Below, piece after piece: positions 52,645-60,736 of a DNA stretch of 64,000 nucleotides. The stretch lies in the NCBI GenBank assembly GCA_003153555.1, contig PLZS01000048.1, forward strand, positions 113,568 through 177,567, given 5' to 3'. Every line of letters begins with the position of its first letter. The first letter of the stretch is position 1. The stretch is from Candidatus Melainabacteria bacterium. Its GTDB lineage: Bacteria; Cyanobacteriota; Vampirovibrionia; Obscuribacterales; Obscuribacteraceae. A program made the translations under genes and the position numbers. The notes beneath the pieces were generated by a model. It was given only the letters and a program-made list of their open reading frames with translations, was not told where the DNA came from and did not search any database.

Positions 52645-53442
52645 CTAAAGAGGCTTGAATTCTACGACGAAGCGCGTACCTGTAGGGTCAACTGTTTCAA
52701 TCGATAATCGTGCGTCATGCATGATTGCAATTTCTTTGACATTTGCGAGTCCCAAGCCATTGCCATCGATTCTTGTGCCAAGAATTCGATAAAAACGCTC
52801 AAATACGCGTTCTCTCTTTTCGTTTGGTATTCCTGGACCATTGTCTTCGACACTTAGACGAACCTTATCTTTGCTCGTGATCTGGATCTTAACCAGCCCG
52901 CCTGTTTGTGTGTAGAGAATTGCATTTTCTATCAAGTTTGAAATCAGATCTTGTAAACTACCAGTGTTGCCTTGAATCAATGTTGGCTCAGTTTCAGCCA
53001 AAAATATTAGTTCGATGTTGTTTGCAGACGCCGTAGTCCTAAGAGTCTTGTAGATATCACTAGCGATACTATTTAAGTCGACTGGCGCGAAACTCCCAGA
53101 TCTGTTTGCGCTTGGTTCTGCTTTTGCTAAAGACAGAAGGCTGCCACCAGACGATTCAATCTATCCATGCCAACGTCGAGCTGATCTAAAAGCTCTTGCT
53201 AATCACTATGCTTTTTACGTTTCAGAAACCCAGGTATGTATTTAACCCTGCCAGAGGGTCCGTAGTTGATGGGCCGCATTGGCAACGAAACGCCGTTGCG
53301 ACTCAAGGTCATCGTTCAATCTGAGCATCAACTCGTTGATCGCCACTACCAGCGGTTGCACTTCTCCAGGCGTGCCATCTTCGGATATTGGCGTTAGATC
53401 ATATTGAGAACGATTGGTCATCGAATTGCGTAAATTTTTCAA
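52645..53442 (-). pseudogene. Sensor histidine kinase, decayed
   Basis: Reading through the lesions gives the C-terminal half of a TctE/QseC-like kinase. A HAMP-proximal segment (DLTPISEDGTPGEVQPLVVAINELMLRLNDDL) leads to the H-box QRRFVANAAHQLRT, a dimerisation helix (LLDQLDVGMDRLNRLV, LSLAKAEPS), and an ATPase domain with N-box LIENAILYT, VEDNGPGIP and GLGLANVKEI. At least three single-base deletions (near 53255, 53230 and 53140) and an in-frame TAG near 53203 break it. The sensor and membrane N-terminus is missing, abutting SulP remnants on the other strand. No response regulator is adjacent. Confidence 0.85.
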
Positions 53443-53449
53443 CAGGAAA

Positions 53450-54047
53450 TGGAATTGCTATTCTGTTATCCATTCCCGGCGCTATTAATAAGGCACTCAG
53501 TCCAAGCGCTACGACCAGTCATGAAGAAGCTGCGTTTCTGGGCGTCGCCATGATTATCATTCTTTCACTGTGGAATAGATTCGCACCAATAAAATTGAAA
53601 ATGGTGCCAAGCTTTCTTGTTTCAATTGCCATTGTGAGTATGATCGCCGGCGTTTTCAGCTTCCCAGTTCACTACGTAAATTTGCCGATGAACATATTCG
53701 ATAGCATTCATTTACCTGACGCTAAAACATTCGTCTACCTGTTGGACCGCGATGTTTTTCTTTCTGGATTGACAGTGGCACTTATTGCATCGGCTGAAAC
53801 TTTGCTAACAGCTGCGGCTTTATGCCTTGAAGGAGTTCGCCCGGACACCGAATTGCATGTTCATCTTGATTCTCTCGATTACATAGACCATGCCTGCGTC
53901 GACCTCTTGATGAGGTTGGACAAGCAGATGAAGGCAACAGGCGGAAGCCTCGTGATTGATTGGAGCACCTTAGGCACTGTGTTTAGAGAGCGACGAAAAA
54001 CACCTCGCGACAGGGACAGTCGAGAATTCCGACCTGTGTCCGACTAA
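53450..54047 (+). pseudogene. SulP anion transporter remnant
   Basis: The frame carries mid-protein SulP membrane segments (LLSIPGAINKAL, AAFLGVAMIIILSLWNRFAP, VPSFLVSIAIVSMIAGVFSFPVHYVNLP, LTVALIASAETLLTAAA). It then jumps directly to a STAS-like piece (VHLDSLDYIDHACVDLLMRLDKQMKATGGSLVIDW). The N-terminal ~150 residues and the segment between helices and STAS are missing, so this is a gene with both 5' truncation and internal deletion. Intact SulP proteins (about 500-700 residues) move sulfate, bicarbonate or other anions; this copy cannot. Its 5' end abuts the histidine kinase remnant. Confidence 0.8.
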
Positions 54048-54170
54048 ATTGCTTCGAAAAGCACCGCCATCACTGCCAAGCGTAACGAGTCTTTATGAGT
54101 ATTTGATGCTAGTTCTGAAAATGTGATAAGTTTTACAGTCGCACCATTTGTCATAACTAGTAGGAGACTC

Positions 54171-54602
54171 GTGAGCAATTCAAAAATTTCCGAGATCACA
54201 ATCCGTGCAGCTACTCTTGATGATCTGGACGCTATTGCCGAGTGCATTGAACCATTTGTGACCGCAAAAAAGATTTTGCGTCGAACCTTCAGCGAGCTCC
54301 AAAGCCTCATCCCCTCGTATGTAGTTGCAGAAGCAGATAATAGAATCGTGGGCTGTGTTGTGCTTGAGATTTACTCACCCAAGCTGGCCGAGATTAGGAG
54401 CCTCGTTGTTGCTCCTGATTATCACGGCAAGGGGATAGGCAAGCGCCTAGTTAACGCCTGTGTGGAAAGCGCCACGAAACAGGGTGTTTTCGAAGTAATG
54501 GCGATTACTTCAGAAGATCTATTTTTTCAATCTTGCGGATTTGATTTCACACTTCCTGGTGAGAAGAAAGCACTATTCTTCTTGACGCGAAGTGACATGT
54601 AA
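54171..54602 (+). CDS. GNAT-family N-acetyltransferase
   Basis: 143 residues from GTG 54171, with TAGGAG just upstream; an ATG 48 nt earlier lacks a ribosome site. GNAT fold: ITIRAATLDDLDAIAECI, YVVAEADNRIVGCVVLEIY, then AEIRSLVVAPDYHGKGIGKRLVNACV containing the acetyl-CoA pyrophosphate loop, and LFFQSCGFDF. The pattern is closest to the short ArgA/NAGS-like acetyltransferases, so acetylation of glutamate or another amino acid is possible but not shown. Confidence 0.9.
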   Translation: MSNSKISEITIRAATLDDLDAIAECIEPFVTAKKILRRTFSELQSLIPSYVVAEADNRIVGCVVLEIYSPKLAEIRSLVVAPDYHGKGIGKRLVNACVESATKQGVFEVMAITSEDLFFQSCGFDFTLPGEKKALFFLTRSDM

Positions 54603-54671
54603 TTGCAGGTCTTTGATCTTTTGTTGGCACTGAATACGGTGGCTAAAAAACCGTCATCCTATGCACCGATT

Positions 54672-55817
54672 TTATGGTGCTACTTCTTTGAATGAAGCCA
54701 ACTCTAGCTCTACTTCTGCAGCAGGAGCGTCAACAGTGATCTCACGAAATACCCACAGAGAAATAAGAATCCAGGCAATTCCCGTTGCATGAGAAATTGT
54801 TCGTTTAGCGCTTGTAGGATCGTAGAGAAAATTGCCTGTAAAACTGGAAATAAGCAAAGAGAGTGGATCTGGGCTGAGCAACGTTCCCGTCTTGATCCAC
54901 GTCATAACTTGAATGGCAATCAGACTAAAGGTGGCCCAATAAGCGAGTGCAATCATGGATCTGCTTGGTGTAAGCACTCTAAATGACAATCCTTTATCCT
55001 CGCCCAAATCTATTGCTACAGGCCGTCTGATGTAAATTCCAATCCAACCACAGACCCAGGCCGATATAAGCAGCACTACTTGATTTTGAGACCAAGCTGA
55101 ACATAAATAATAAACTGCCATCAACACCCAAAAGTAGGCTAAGACGCGCTGTAGACGCGATGATCGGACGCCTGGCTTTGCTCTAAGGGCCAGAACTGCG
55201 CCGACGATGAATGCGATAAGCCAAAACGCTGCTGTCAATAAAACATCAACGGCGACTCGTGCTTTATCGCTTTGGTAACGCGCTAAAAGTAGGGCAGACT
55301 CTCGTTCTAAACCAAAGGAATCGAAATAGTCGGAACGAAATCGCATGTAAGCTTGCGTAGTATGGAAATCGGCGATTTGATCCCGCACAAAATTCAAAGC
55401 CGCTTCCCTCAAGACATAGCTGGGGGAAGCGAACAAACTGTAGCAAAGACTCTCTATAATGCTAACGTGTCGCGTAACTGGCTCTGGTTGCTGGTTGTGA
55501 AGAAATCCTCCGTCCTTCTGAAATTGTTGACGCGCCCATGCTCTCAGTGAATCAAGTGCGAATGCATTGCGCTGTGTGTATTCGCTAATTACTAACACCA
55601 AAGCCAAGCCGTATGATCTCGAAATCCTCTCTGCTAGCCCAGTGTCAAGAGGATAGGTCTTTCGGGGATCAGGCAATTCTTGCAGTGTGCTGACAATCTC
55701 CACACTTGGTTCGTGCGGCCTGCCGAAATACGACATTAGGAATGCGACGCTAATGAGCATCACTAAACCGCCGGCGAGCAATTTGTTATTTTTGGTCAAT
55801 ATGAACACCCAAAGCAT
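54672..55817 (-). CDS. Polytopic membrane protein, unknown function
   Basis: 381 residues. One N-terminal TM helix (KLLAGGLVMLISVAFLMSYF), an exported helical region of ~150 residues (SLRAWARQQFQKDGGFLHNQQPE..., YMRFRSDYFDSFGLE), then about five to six TM helices in the C-terminal half (VDVLLTAAFWLIAFIVGAVLAL, VLAYFWVLMAVYYLCS, VVLLISAWVCGWIGIYI, SMIALAYWATFSLIAIQVM, ATGIAWILISLWVF). No family is recognised. Convergent with the GNAT gene. Confidence 0.75.
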   Translation of the reverse strand: MLWVFILTKNNKLLAGGLVMLISVAFLMSYFGRPHEPSVEIVSTLQELPDPRKTYPLDTGLAERISRSYGLALVLVISEYTQRNAFALDSLRAWARQQFQKDGGFLHNQQPEPVTRHVSIIESLCYSLFASPSYVLREAALNFVRDQIADFHTTQAYMRFRSDYFDSFGLERESALLLARYQSDKARVAVDVLLTAAFWLIAFIVGAVLALRAKPGVRSSRLQRVLAYFWVLMAVYYLCSAWSQNQVVLLISAWVCGWIGIYIRRPVAIDLGEDKGLSFRVLTPSRSMIALAYWATFSLIAIQVMTWIKTGTLLSPDPLSLLISSFTGNFLYDPTSAKRTISHATGIAWILISLWVFREITVDAPAAEVELELASFKEVAP

Positions 55818-56406
55818 AGTCAGTATAAAGGTCCAGACATTGTGAATCCTCTAGTTTTGAATGATGCTCAATGGAATTATCGATAAGCTTTCGCCAAGCC
55901 GACCGCGCTGGGTGAGTGTTTCAAAATAAACCGTTAACGGTTTATTTTTTTAGGCGCCATAAAGTGATGTTTAAAGGCTTGTACTCAGCGATGATTCAGC
56001 GTTTATGCAAACGACCCTATTTCTGTAGTAATGGATGTGTGGACTGTTGTCTGGTTTAACAGTCTACAAATCAACAAGAGCGATGATCGTAAATTTGTCT
56101 GTAAGACTTTTGAAGCATAGAACTTTTTAAATAGTCGACGACACCAACTGTGTTCCTGACAAGAAGTTGACTTGTTAAATGGTCGACAGTTAGACACTTG
56201 ATAAATTCAACTAGTAATCAGTTCTACTTGTCGTATTGTCGACAACGGGAGTCTGTAGATGTTGGTCAATAAGGAAAAGACTATTTATAAAGCCTCGGAT
56301 ACCAAGAAATGCATTGCACTTTTGGGGGGATTTAGGCACCGCATACGGTATCAAGTGGGGGGAAACACAATCGAGTGTTCTGAACTCTTTTGGAGGAACC
56401 GGCACG
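55818..56406. other. 589-nt intergenic region with GTCGAC-rich repeats
   Basis: No gene is supported. It contains a perfect 24-bp palindrome (55924-55947). It also contains two near-repeats around TTAAATRGTCGAC (about 56127-56140 and 56174-56184) and a 14-nt element TGTCGTATTGTCGA at 56229-56242 that recurs at 58637-58650. The GTCGAC sites are spaced ~45-60 nt apart, resembling an operator or recombination-site array, without a known match. Confidence 0.5.
55924..55952 (+). repeat. 24-bp palindrome with AACCGTTAACGGTT core (copy 8)
   Basis: AAATAAACCGTT/AACGGTTTATTT is a perfect inverted repeat, followed by more Ts (55946-55951). It could terminate transcripts from the left, but the genes on its left read leftwards, so it is not explained by a nearby plus-strand gene. 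Confidence 0.85.
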
Positions 56407-56475
56407 ATGAAAAGTACAAAAAACGGCATTAATGCTCCGTTTCAATCGCCGGAATTGAAACGGCTAGCAACATGA
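56407..56475 (+). CDS. Possible 22-residue peptide
   Basis: MKSTKNGINAPFQSPELKRLAT with GGAGG about 9 nt before the ATG. The frame contains a perfect inverted repeat (CCGTTTCAAT / ATTGAAACGG, 7-nt loop, 56437-56463), so it may equally be a structured leader before the gene starting at 56592. Coding status uncertain. Confidence 0.3.
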   Translation: MKSTKNGINAPFQSPELKRLAT

Positions 56476-56591
56476 TCAATCAGAAGTCGACAATCAACAC
56501 TCGCATTCAGACCACCTGAAACGAATTGAGGAGGGCGGCAAACTTTATCACTAGCTAACCGCTGGGTAGAAGTGAAGCATTGCGATCATGT

Positions 56592-57236
56592 ATGCTTTTT
56601 ATTGTAGCAACAACGTGGTTGAGCCAATTGATTAGCTTGTACGCCGTTCTTGGTCTCGATGAGGCCGCCTCTCATAACGATATTGAAGCGGCCTATAGGC
56701 GTTTGAAAGAAGCTCTGGCCCCTGACAAATTTAAGCCAGGAACGGCTCGAACTCAAGTCGAGAAAGCGCAAATTTCAATTGATCAGGCTCACGCAACGCT
56801 TATTCAGCCAGAACTCCGGCAACTTTATGAGCAACAACGCAGCGAATATCTTAAGGGCGAGAAACAAGGCGATAGCAGACCACGGCTTGGACAATTGTGT
56901 GTTGCCTCAGGCATGATCTCAATGGACCAGTTGAAAGAAGCTGTCGACACTCAACTGAAGTCGGGAATGCCCCTGGGCGAAGTGCTACAAGAGAAACAAT
57001 TCATTTCTCAAGCTGAATTGGACGGATTGCTTCTGGGTCAAGAGATGATTGATGCACCTAGCGCCGTTACGGATCCACTTGGCATAAGACTGGTATCACT
57101 TGGTTTGGTCTCTGATGACATGGTGCTTATCGTCCAAATGGAAAAGCGCACCCAGGGAAAATCAATGGAAGAGCTTTTCGTTCGCCATGGTTGGGTAGAT
57201 GTGGAGGTTCTCAAGGCACTTATGAGTCCCTCCTAG
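56592..57236 (+). CDS. J-domain-like / MshEN-domain protein
   Basis: 214 residues from ATG 56592; no strong ribosome site, and TTG codons downstream are alternatives. Residues ~18-75 match a J domain in layout (LYAVLGLDEAASHNDIEAAYRRLKEALAPDKF... AHATLIQPELRQLYEQQ), but the HPD motif that triggers Hsp70 ATPase reads APD. Residues ~95-145 are an MshEN/GspE N-terminal module (RLGQLCVASGMISMDQLKEAVDTQLKSGMPLGEVL), repeated weakly near the end (IRLVSLGLVSDDMVLIVQMEKR). Such modules bind c-di-GMP in some ATPases. Likely a regulator or adaptor. Confidence 0.75.
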   Translation: MLFIVATTWLSQLISLYAVLGLDEAASHNDIEAAYRRLKEALAPDKFKPGTARTQVEKAQISIDQAHATLIQPELRQLYEQQRSEYLKGEKQGDSRPRLGQLCVASGMISMDQLKEAVDTQLKSGMPLGEVLQEKQFISQAELDGLLLGQEMIDAPSAVTDPLGIRLVSLGLVSDDMVLIVQMEKRTQGKSMEELFVRHGWVDVEVLKALMSPS

Positions 57237-57554
57237 ATAGATGGAACTATTGCTCGAAGCCTTCTAGCTCGTGCTTTATTCAACTTGCTGATAAAAACAG
57301 CCACCTGATTTGGTGCTGCTTCATTGTCTTATTGGCACCGTATCCAATGCCAAAAATTGAGTCGCCGGTGTTTAATTTTTTCGCAAAGGTATAATTTGTC
57401 CTCTCAAGGCGAAAAAATTGATTTGGAGACCTTCTGAGAGCGTGTCCCAAAACAATTGCTGCTACGGTGTTTGCAGTTCTGGGTTTGGGAAATGAAACAT
57501 AATATACATTATCAGACGATAACCAAGCTTGTTAAACAGCGACCTAAATGGCAA
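57237..57554. other. 318-nt intergenic region
   Basis: Between two convergent genes. No gene, strong hairpin or repeat is seen. Confidence 0.45.
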
Positions 57555-58352
57555 TTAGACCGCCGCGCTTAAACCTTGAATTCCTTGCAAGCTGCTACGC
57601 GACCAAGCCTGAAGTGCGTCTGCTTCTTGGATGCGATTCATCGACCTTAAAAGGTTGGCGTAGTTGGCAAACAAGGTGTGGACTACTGGATTGTCGGCAC
57701 TGAGCACCTTCGTTCGGATTCTGATCGCCTGCAGGTAGTACTTCGCGGCGAACGACAATTTGCCCTGAGCGTGATACAACATCGCTAGATTGTTAGCCGC
57801 CATGCCAACGTCACGATGATCCGGGCCCTTTAGGCGTTCATAGATAGCCAACACTTCTAAACAGATCGGTTCTGCTTGTTGGTATCGTTTTTGGTTGTAG
57901 TAAATTCCAGCTAAATTATTCAGGCAAGTGGCTACTCTACTATGTTCTCCGCCGAGGGCCTTAACGGTGACGTCGAACGCCCTTTTGCAAAATAGCTCGG
58001 CTTGTTCGTACCTACCCAGTAAATAATAGAGGCTGGCCAAATTATCTAAAGTCATTGCCAAACGCTCATCATCTTCTTCAAAATCTTTGCATTCAATCAA
58101 TGCTGCAAGCCACATTGCCTCGGCTTGACTATAGTTGCCGCGTTGGGCGGCGATCTCAGCTAATTCCTTATATTTCCACCAGCTGCGAGTGCCAAAGGTG
58201 AGGTTCTGATCAGGTTCAGGGTGACGTATAGTCGTAAATTGACCGGAGTCTGACGGATCGGTCTGACGCACCAACTGTCCGAAGTCTTGCTTGTGCTCAA
58301 TGGAACCGTTTAAAAATGTCGAGCTAGGAATATTCGATGATGAACTGACCAT
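57555..58352 (-). CDS. Kinesin-light-chain-type TPR protein
   Basis: 265 residues from ATG 58352; an in-frame TTG at 58370 is the alternative. After a polar N-terminus of ~75 residues, about four KLC-type TPRs follow (YSQAEAMWLAALIECKDFE, YEQAELFCKRAFDVTVKALG, YQQAEPICLEVLAIYERLKG, LSFAAKYYLQAIRIRTKVL). No signal peptide or TM. It belongs to the same broad family as the proteins at 12482 and 40994, indicating paralogue expansion. Confidence 0.82.
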   Translation of the reverse strand: MVSSSSNIPSSTFLNGSIEHKQDFGQLVRQTDPSDSGQFTTIRHPEPDQNLTFGTRSWWKYKELAEIAAQRGNYSQAEAMWLAALIECKDFEEDDERLAMTLDNLASLYYLLGRYEQAELFCKRAFDVTVKALGGEHSRVATCLNNLAGIYYNQKRYQQAEPICLEVLAIYERLKGPDHRDVGMAANNLAMLYHAQGKLSFAAKYYLQAIRIRTKVLSADNPVVHTLFANYANLLRSMNRIQEADALQAWSRSSLQGIQGLSAAV

Positions 58353-58370
58353 TTTTATGGTTGGCTCCAA

Positions 58371-58720
58371 TGGTAAGGCGTGGGGGGTCGATTAATGAAC
58401 ATTAGTAATCTATAACTTAAATGTGGCAAAAACGTGGCTTTTGGAAAATGAACCATCTATCGGCGCTCATGAGCAGGCAATGTTGGCTGAAACTCAACTT
58501 GGGGACAATAACTTACTCCAGAGGAATGGAGGAATGGCAACGATTCAAGTAAAAATCCTGGTGGGTCAACTAAACGCGTTTGCGGATCGACAATTTCTTA
58601 TAAGACTTGGTAAGTTTTTTCGACCATTAATCATCCTGTCGTATTGTCGAATCGTCGACATGTGAACATTTGAAAAATTTGACTATTGAACAATACAAAT
58701 TGCCGAAGTGTGACTAAGTC
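58371..58720. other. 350-nt intergenic region
   Basis: Contains TGTCGTATTGTCGA at 58637-58650, identical over 14 nt to 56229-56242, followed by GTCGAC. An 80-codon plus frame from GTG 58423 has no recognisable product. No gene is supported. Confidence 0.4.
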
Positions 58721-59004
58721 TTTATAGAATGCAAAGTTATTGGTGCCGAAATACCAGTTGCTGGACATCCCAGTATTGCTGCATAGCTTGCTCTGCTGTA
58801 TAAGCAAATGATTGATGTGAAGCAGCGTACCCGCTTCTGCAAGTAAACTTGGCTGGAACTCAAGAAATCGAAACTAATCTCACGGAGCCCGAAAATCCGG
58901 TAGTAACGATGAAGCAGCCGCCAGCGCTCTTCCTGGATAAAACAATGTACGTGTTTATCGGTGGTGCTGACGTGATCATGTTGGAAGGCCATTTCCTGGT
59001 CTGA
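58721..59004 (+). pseudogene. PhzF-like isomerase/epimerase remnant
   Basis: Two frames together resemble the PhzF family. The first reads FIECKVIGAEIPVAGHPSIAA, like the F-T-P-x-x-E-x-P-x-AGHP motif with catalytic-region residues, then hits TAG at 58784. The second frame reads LLQVNLAGTQEIETNLTEPENPVVTMKQPPALFLDK and ends YVFIGGADVIMLEGHFLV, like the terminal V-GG-V---EG strand. About 280 bp remain of a gene normally near 850 bp, so there is at least one frameshift, a stop and a large internal deletion. Confidence 0.6.
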
Positions 59005-59039
59005 TCACCTCCATATTTAGCTACCGAGCGGCTTGTCAT

Positions 59040-59073
59040 GATTCTGGTGCCGATTTGAACCAGGATCCTTTTT
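59040..59073 (+). terminator. Hairpin with T-run after the PhzF remnant
   Basis: GATTCTGGT pairs with ACCAGGATC (9 bp, one G-T) around a 10-nt loop, then C and five Ts. Positioned 36 nt after the PhzF-like frame, consistent with its former terminator. Confidence 0.6.
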
Positions 59074-59094
59074 GCCGGTCGATAAGGCTAAGTC

Positions 59095-60564
59095 TTATGA
59101 AAATTTTGTTTCGGTAGAGGAATTCTCGCCGTCGTCCTTAAGTGTTGCGATCGGCTCGACAGGCTTATCTAATGTATCAGCAGCGGATTCTACAAAGTCG
59201 GGATCATGGGCGACGATAGTAATTATAACAGCGTTTTTGTCATCAATTTCTTCCGCTGTGGGATCAAAACGCATAGTTGTCTCAGCAGGAGTAACTTCGG
59301 ATTCGTGAGATTCTGTGACTGCTTCAGCTTGGTGTGAAGATAGCTGAGCGAGCGAATTAGGCGCGGTCGCCAGTGTTTTCAACTGCTTGGTTAGCGGTTC
59401 GAGTACTAAATTTGGCATGCTAAATTGATGCACACTTCCATTCGATGAAAGCACAGATAATCTACCACCACTAATGGTGCTGTGAGATTCAACTTCTGCT
59501 ATTTGATCCAGCTCAATACTCACTCTTGTGCTACCAAACCATGTGGAAAATGCCTCGGGCACAAATACAATGCGGCGAGTAGTGAGAACGAACCGACCAG
59601 GCTTGTCTTTGTAGAAAGTTAAGAAGAATGACTTGATGAGCGATTCTCCAGGTTGAGCTTTAAAGCGTGAACCAGAAAAAAGCACGGCGAACAGGGCGCC
59701 AAATACCACGAATATTGCAGCCCAAGTCGTCAAAAACACTTTAAAAAACTCGGTGGATGATCGTTTCACTCTCAGTCCATTTGCCACGGAACCCTCTCGA
59801 AGCGCCGCTTTCCAATCACCCACCTGAGAGAGCGCAAAACCCAATCGACCATGGTTAGCTGGGTTGTTTGGTGCCATGGCAACGGCTTGTTGATAAGCTT
59901 TCACCTGCCCTTGCAAGTCGCCGATCTTACCCAGGGCCGCACCCAAACCAAGATAGGCGTTGGGATTTGAATGATTCAAGTCAATCGCCCGTTTGTACAT
60001 GGAAATCGCACCAGCATAATCTTTTTTTCGACCAAGAGCCGCTGCGAGGTTCATAAATGAGTTGATGTCACTTGGGTCGAGATCAATCGCCTTATCAAAG
60101 GCGCTAATTGCTAGGTCATAATCGCCCAGGCTGGCCAGAGATAGACCCAAAATTGAGTAAGCCGAGCTGTTCTTAGAATCGATGGCAATTGCCAGTTTTT
60201 CTTCCTCAACTGCAGCTCTGAATTTTTGCTGGAGCCCGAAAATCCAGCCAAGGTTACAGTGTGCGTCACCGTTGTTTTGATCAATATCGAGCGCTCTGCG
60301 CTCTTCTTCCAGGGCTGCCTGAAGATTGCCTGAGAGCGAAAGAGCGTGTCCCAGTCTTTGGTGTGCCGTTGCGCTGTTCGGATTTTCCTTGGCCGCAACC
60401 CGGTAAGATTCAATAGCTCTGGCAATCTGATCTTCTTGCAGAAAGTCATCACCTTTGGATATTGATGCGCTTTGCGCGTAGACACTATCAGTCGGTGCAC
60501 CAGGGCTATCAGCCACTACAGCCGTACATGCCACCATAGACATGATTGAAAGCGAAAGGGACAT
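59095..60564 (-). CDS. Exported TPR protein with membrane-anchored PH/GRAM-like domain
   Basis: 489 residues from ATG 60564; an in-frame GTG at 60600 is the alternative. Signal peptide MSLSLSIMSMVACTAVVA, then about six classic TPRs (~30-245; for example AISAFDKAIDLDPSDINSFMNLAAALGRKKDY). A TM helix follows (~270-295, FFKVFLTTWAAIFVVFGALFAVLFSG). Next is a domain of ~85 residues (KPGRFVLTTRRIVFVPEAF...VSIELDQIAEVESHSTISGGRLSVLSSNG) typical of bacterial PH/GRAM-like folds, and a Glu/Ala-rich tail. TPRs would lie outside and the PH-like part inside, linking an external contact to a lipid or protein ligand. The combination is unusual. Confidence 0.8.
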   Translation of the reverse strand: MSLSLSIMSMVACTAVVADSPGAPTDSVYAQSASISKGDDFLQEDQIARAIESYRVAAKENPNSATAHQRLGHALSLSGNLQAALEEERRALDIDQNNGDAHCNLGWIFGLQQKFRAAVEEEKLAIAIDSKNSSAYSILGLSLASLGDYDLAISAFDKAIDLDPSDINSFMNLAAALGRKKDYAGAISMYKRAIDLNHSNPNAYLGLGAALGKIGDLQGQVKAYQQAVAMAPNNPANHGRLGFALSQVGDWKAALREGSVANGLRVKRSSTEFFKVFLTTWAAIFVVFGALFAVLFSGSRFKAQPGESLIKSFFLTFYKDKPGRFVLTTRRIVFVPEAFSTWFGSTRVSIELDQIAEVESHSTISGGRLSVLSSNGSVHQFSMPNLVLEPLTKQLKTLATAPNSLAQLSSHQAEAVTESHESEVTPAETTMRFDPTAEEIDDKNAVIITIVAHDPDFVESAADTLDKPVEPIATLKDDGENSSTETKFS

Positions 60565-60736
60565 TTGACTAAATTTGATCACGACTACAAATGGTGGCAC
60601 TGCTACTACTAATGATAGAGTAGCTTAACCTAGGATACTCCGCAACTGAGTGTAATTCAGAATTGTCAGGCGCTCTTGATGCGACTGAAGCTGTTCTGTC
60701 CCTGCTACACTGAATTTTTCAAATCGGCGACTTACA

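Noticed and set aside
56437..56463. CRISPR-like repeat end (ATTGAAAC with GTTTCAAT)
   Set aside because: Only one inverted pair, no direct repeats with spacers and no cas genes anywhere in the window.
58714..58992. 92-codon minus-strand gene
   Set aside because: The plus strand carries PhzF-like sequence in this interval, so the minus frame is best seen as its shadow.
59040..59067. tRNA-like fragment (GGTTCAAATC on the minus strand)
   Set aside because: The arms pair as one simple hairpin with a T-run; no acceptor, D or anticodon arms can be built.
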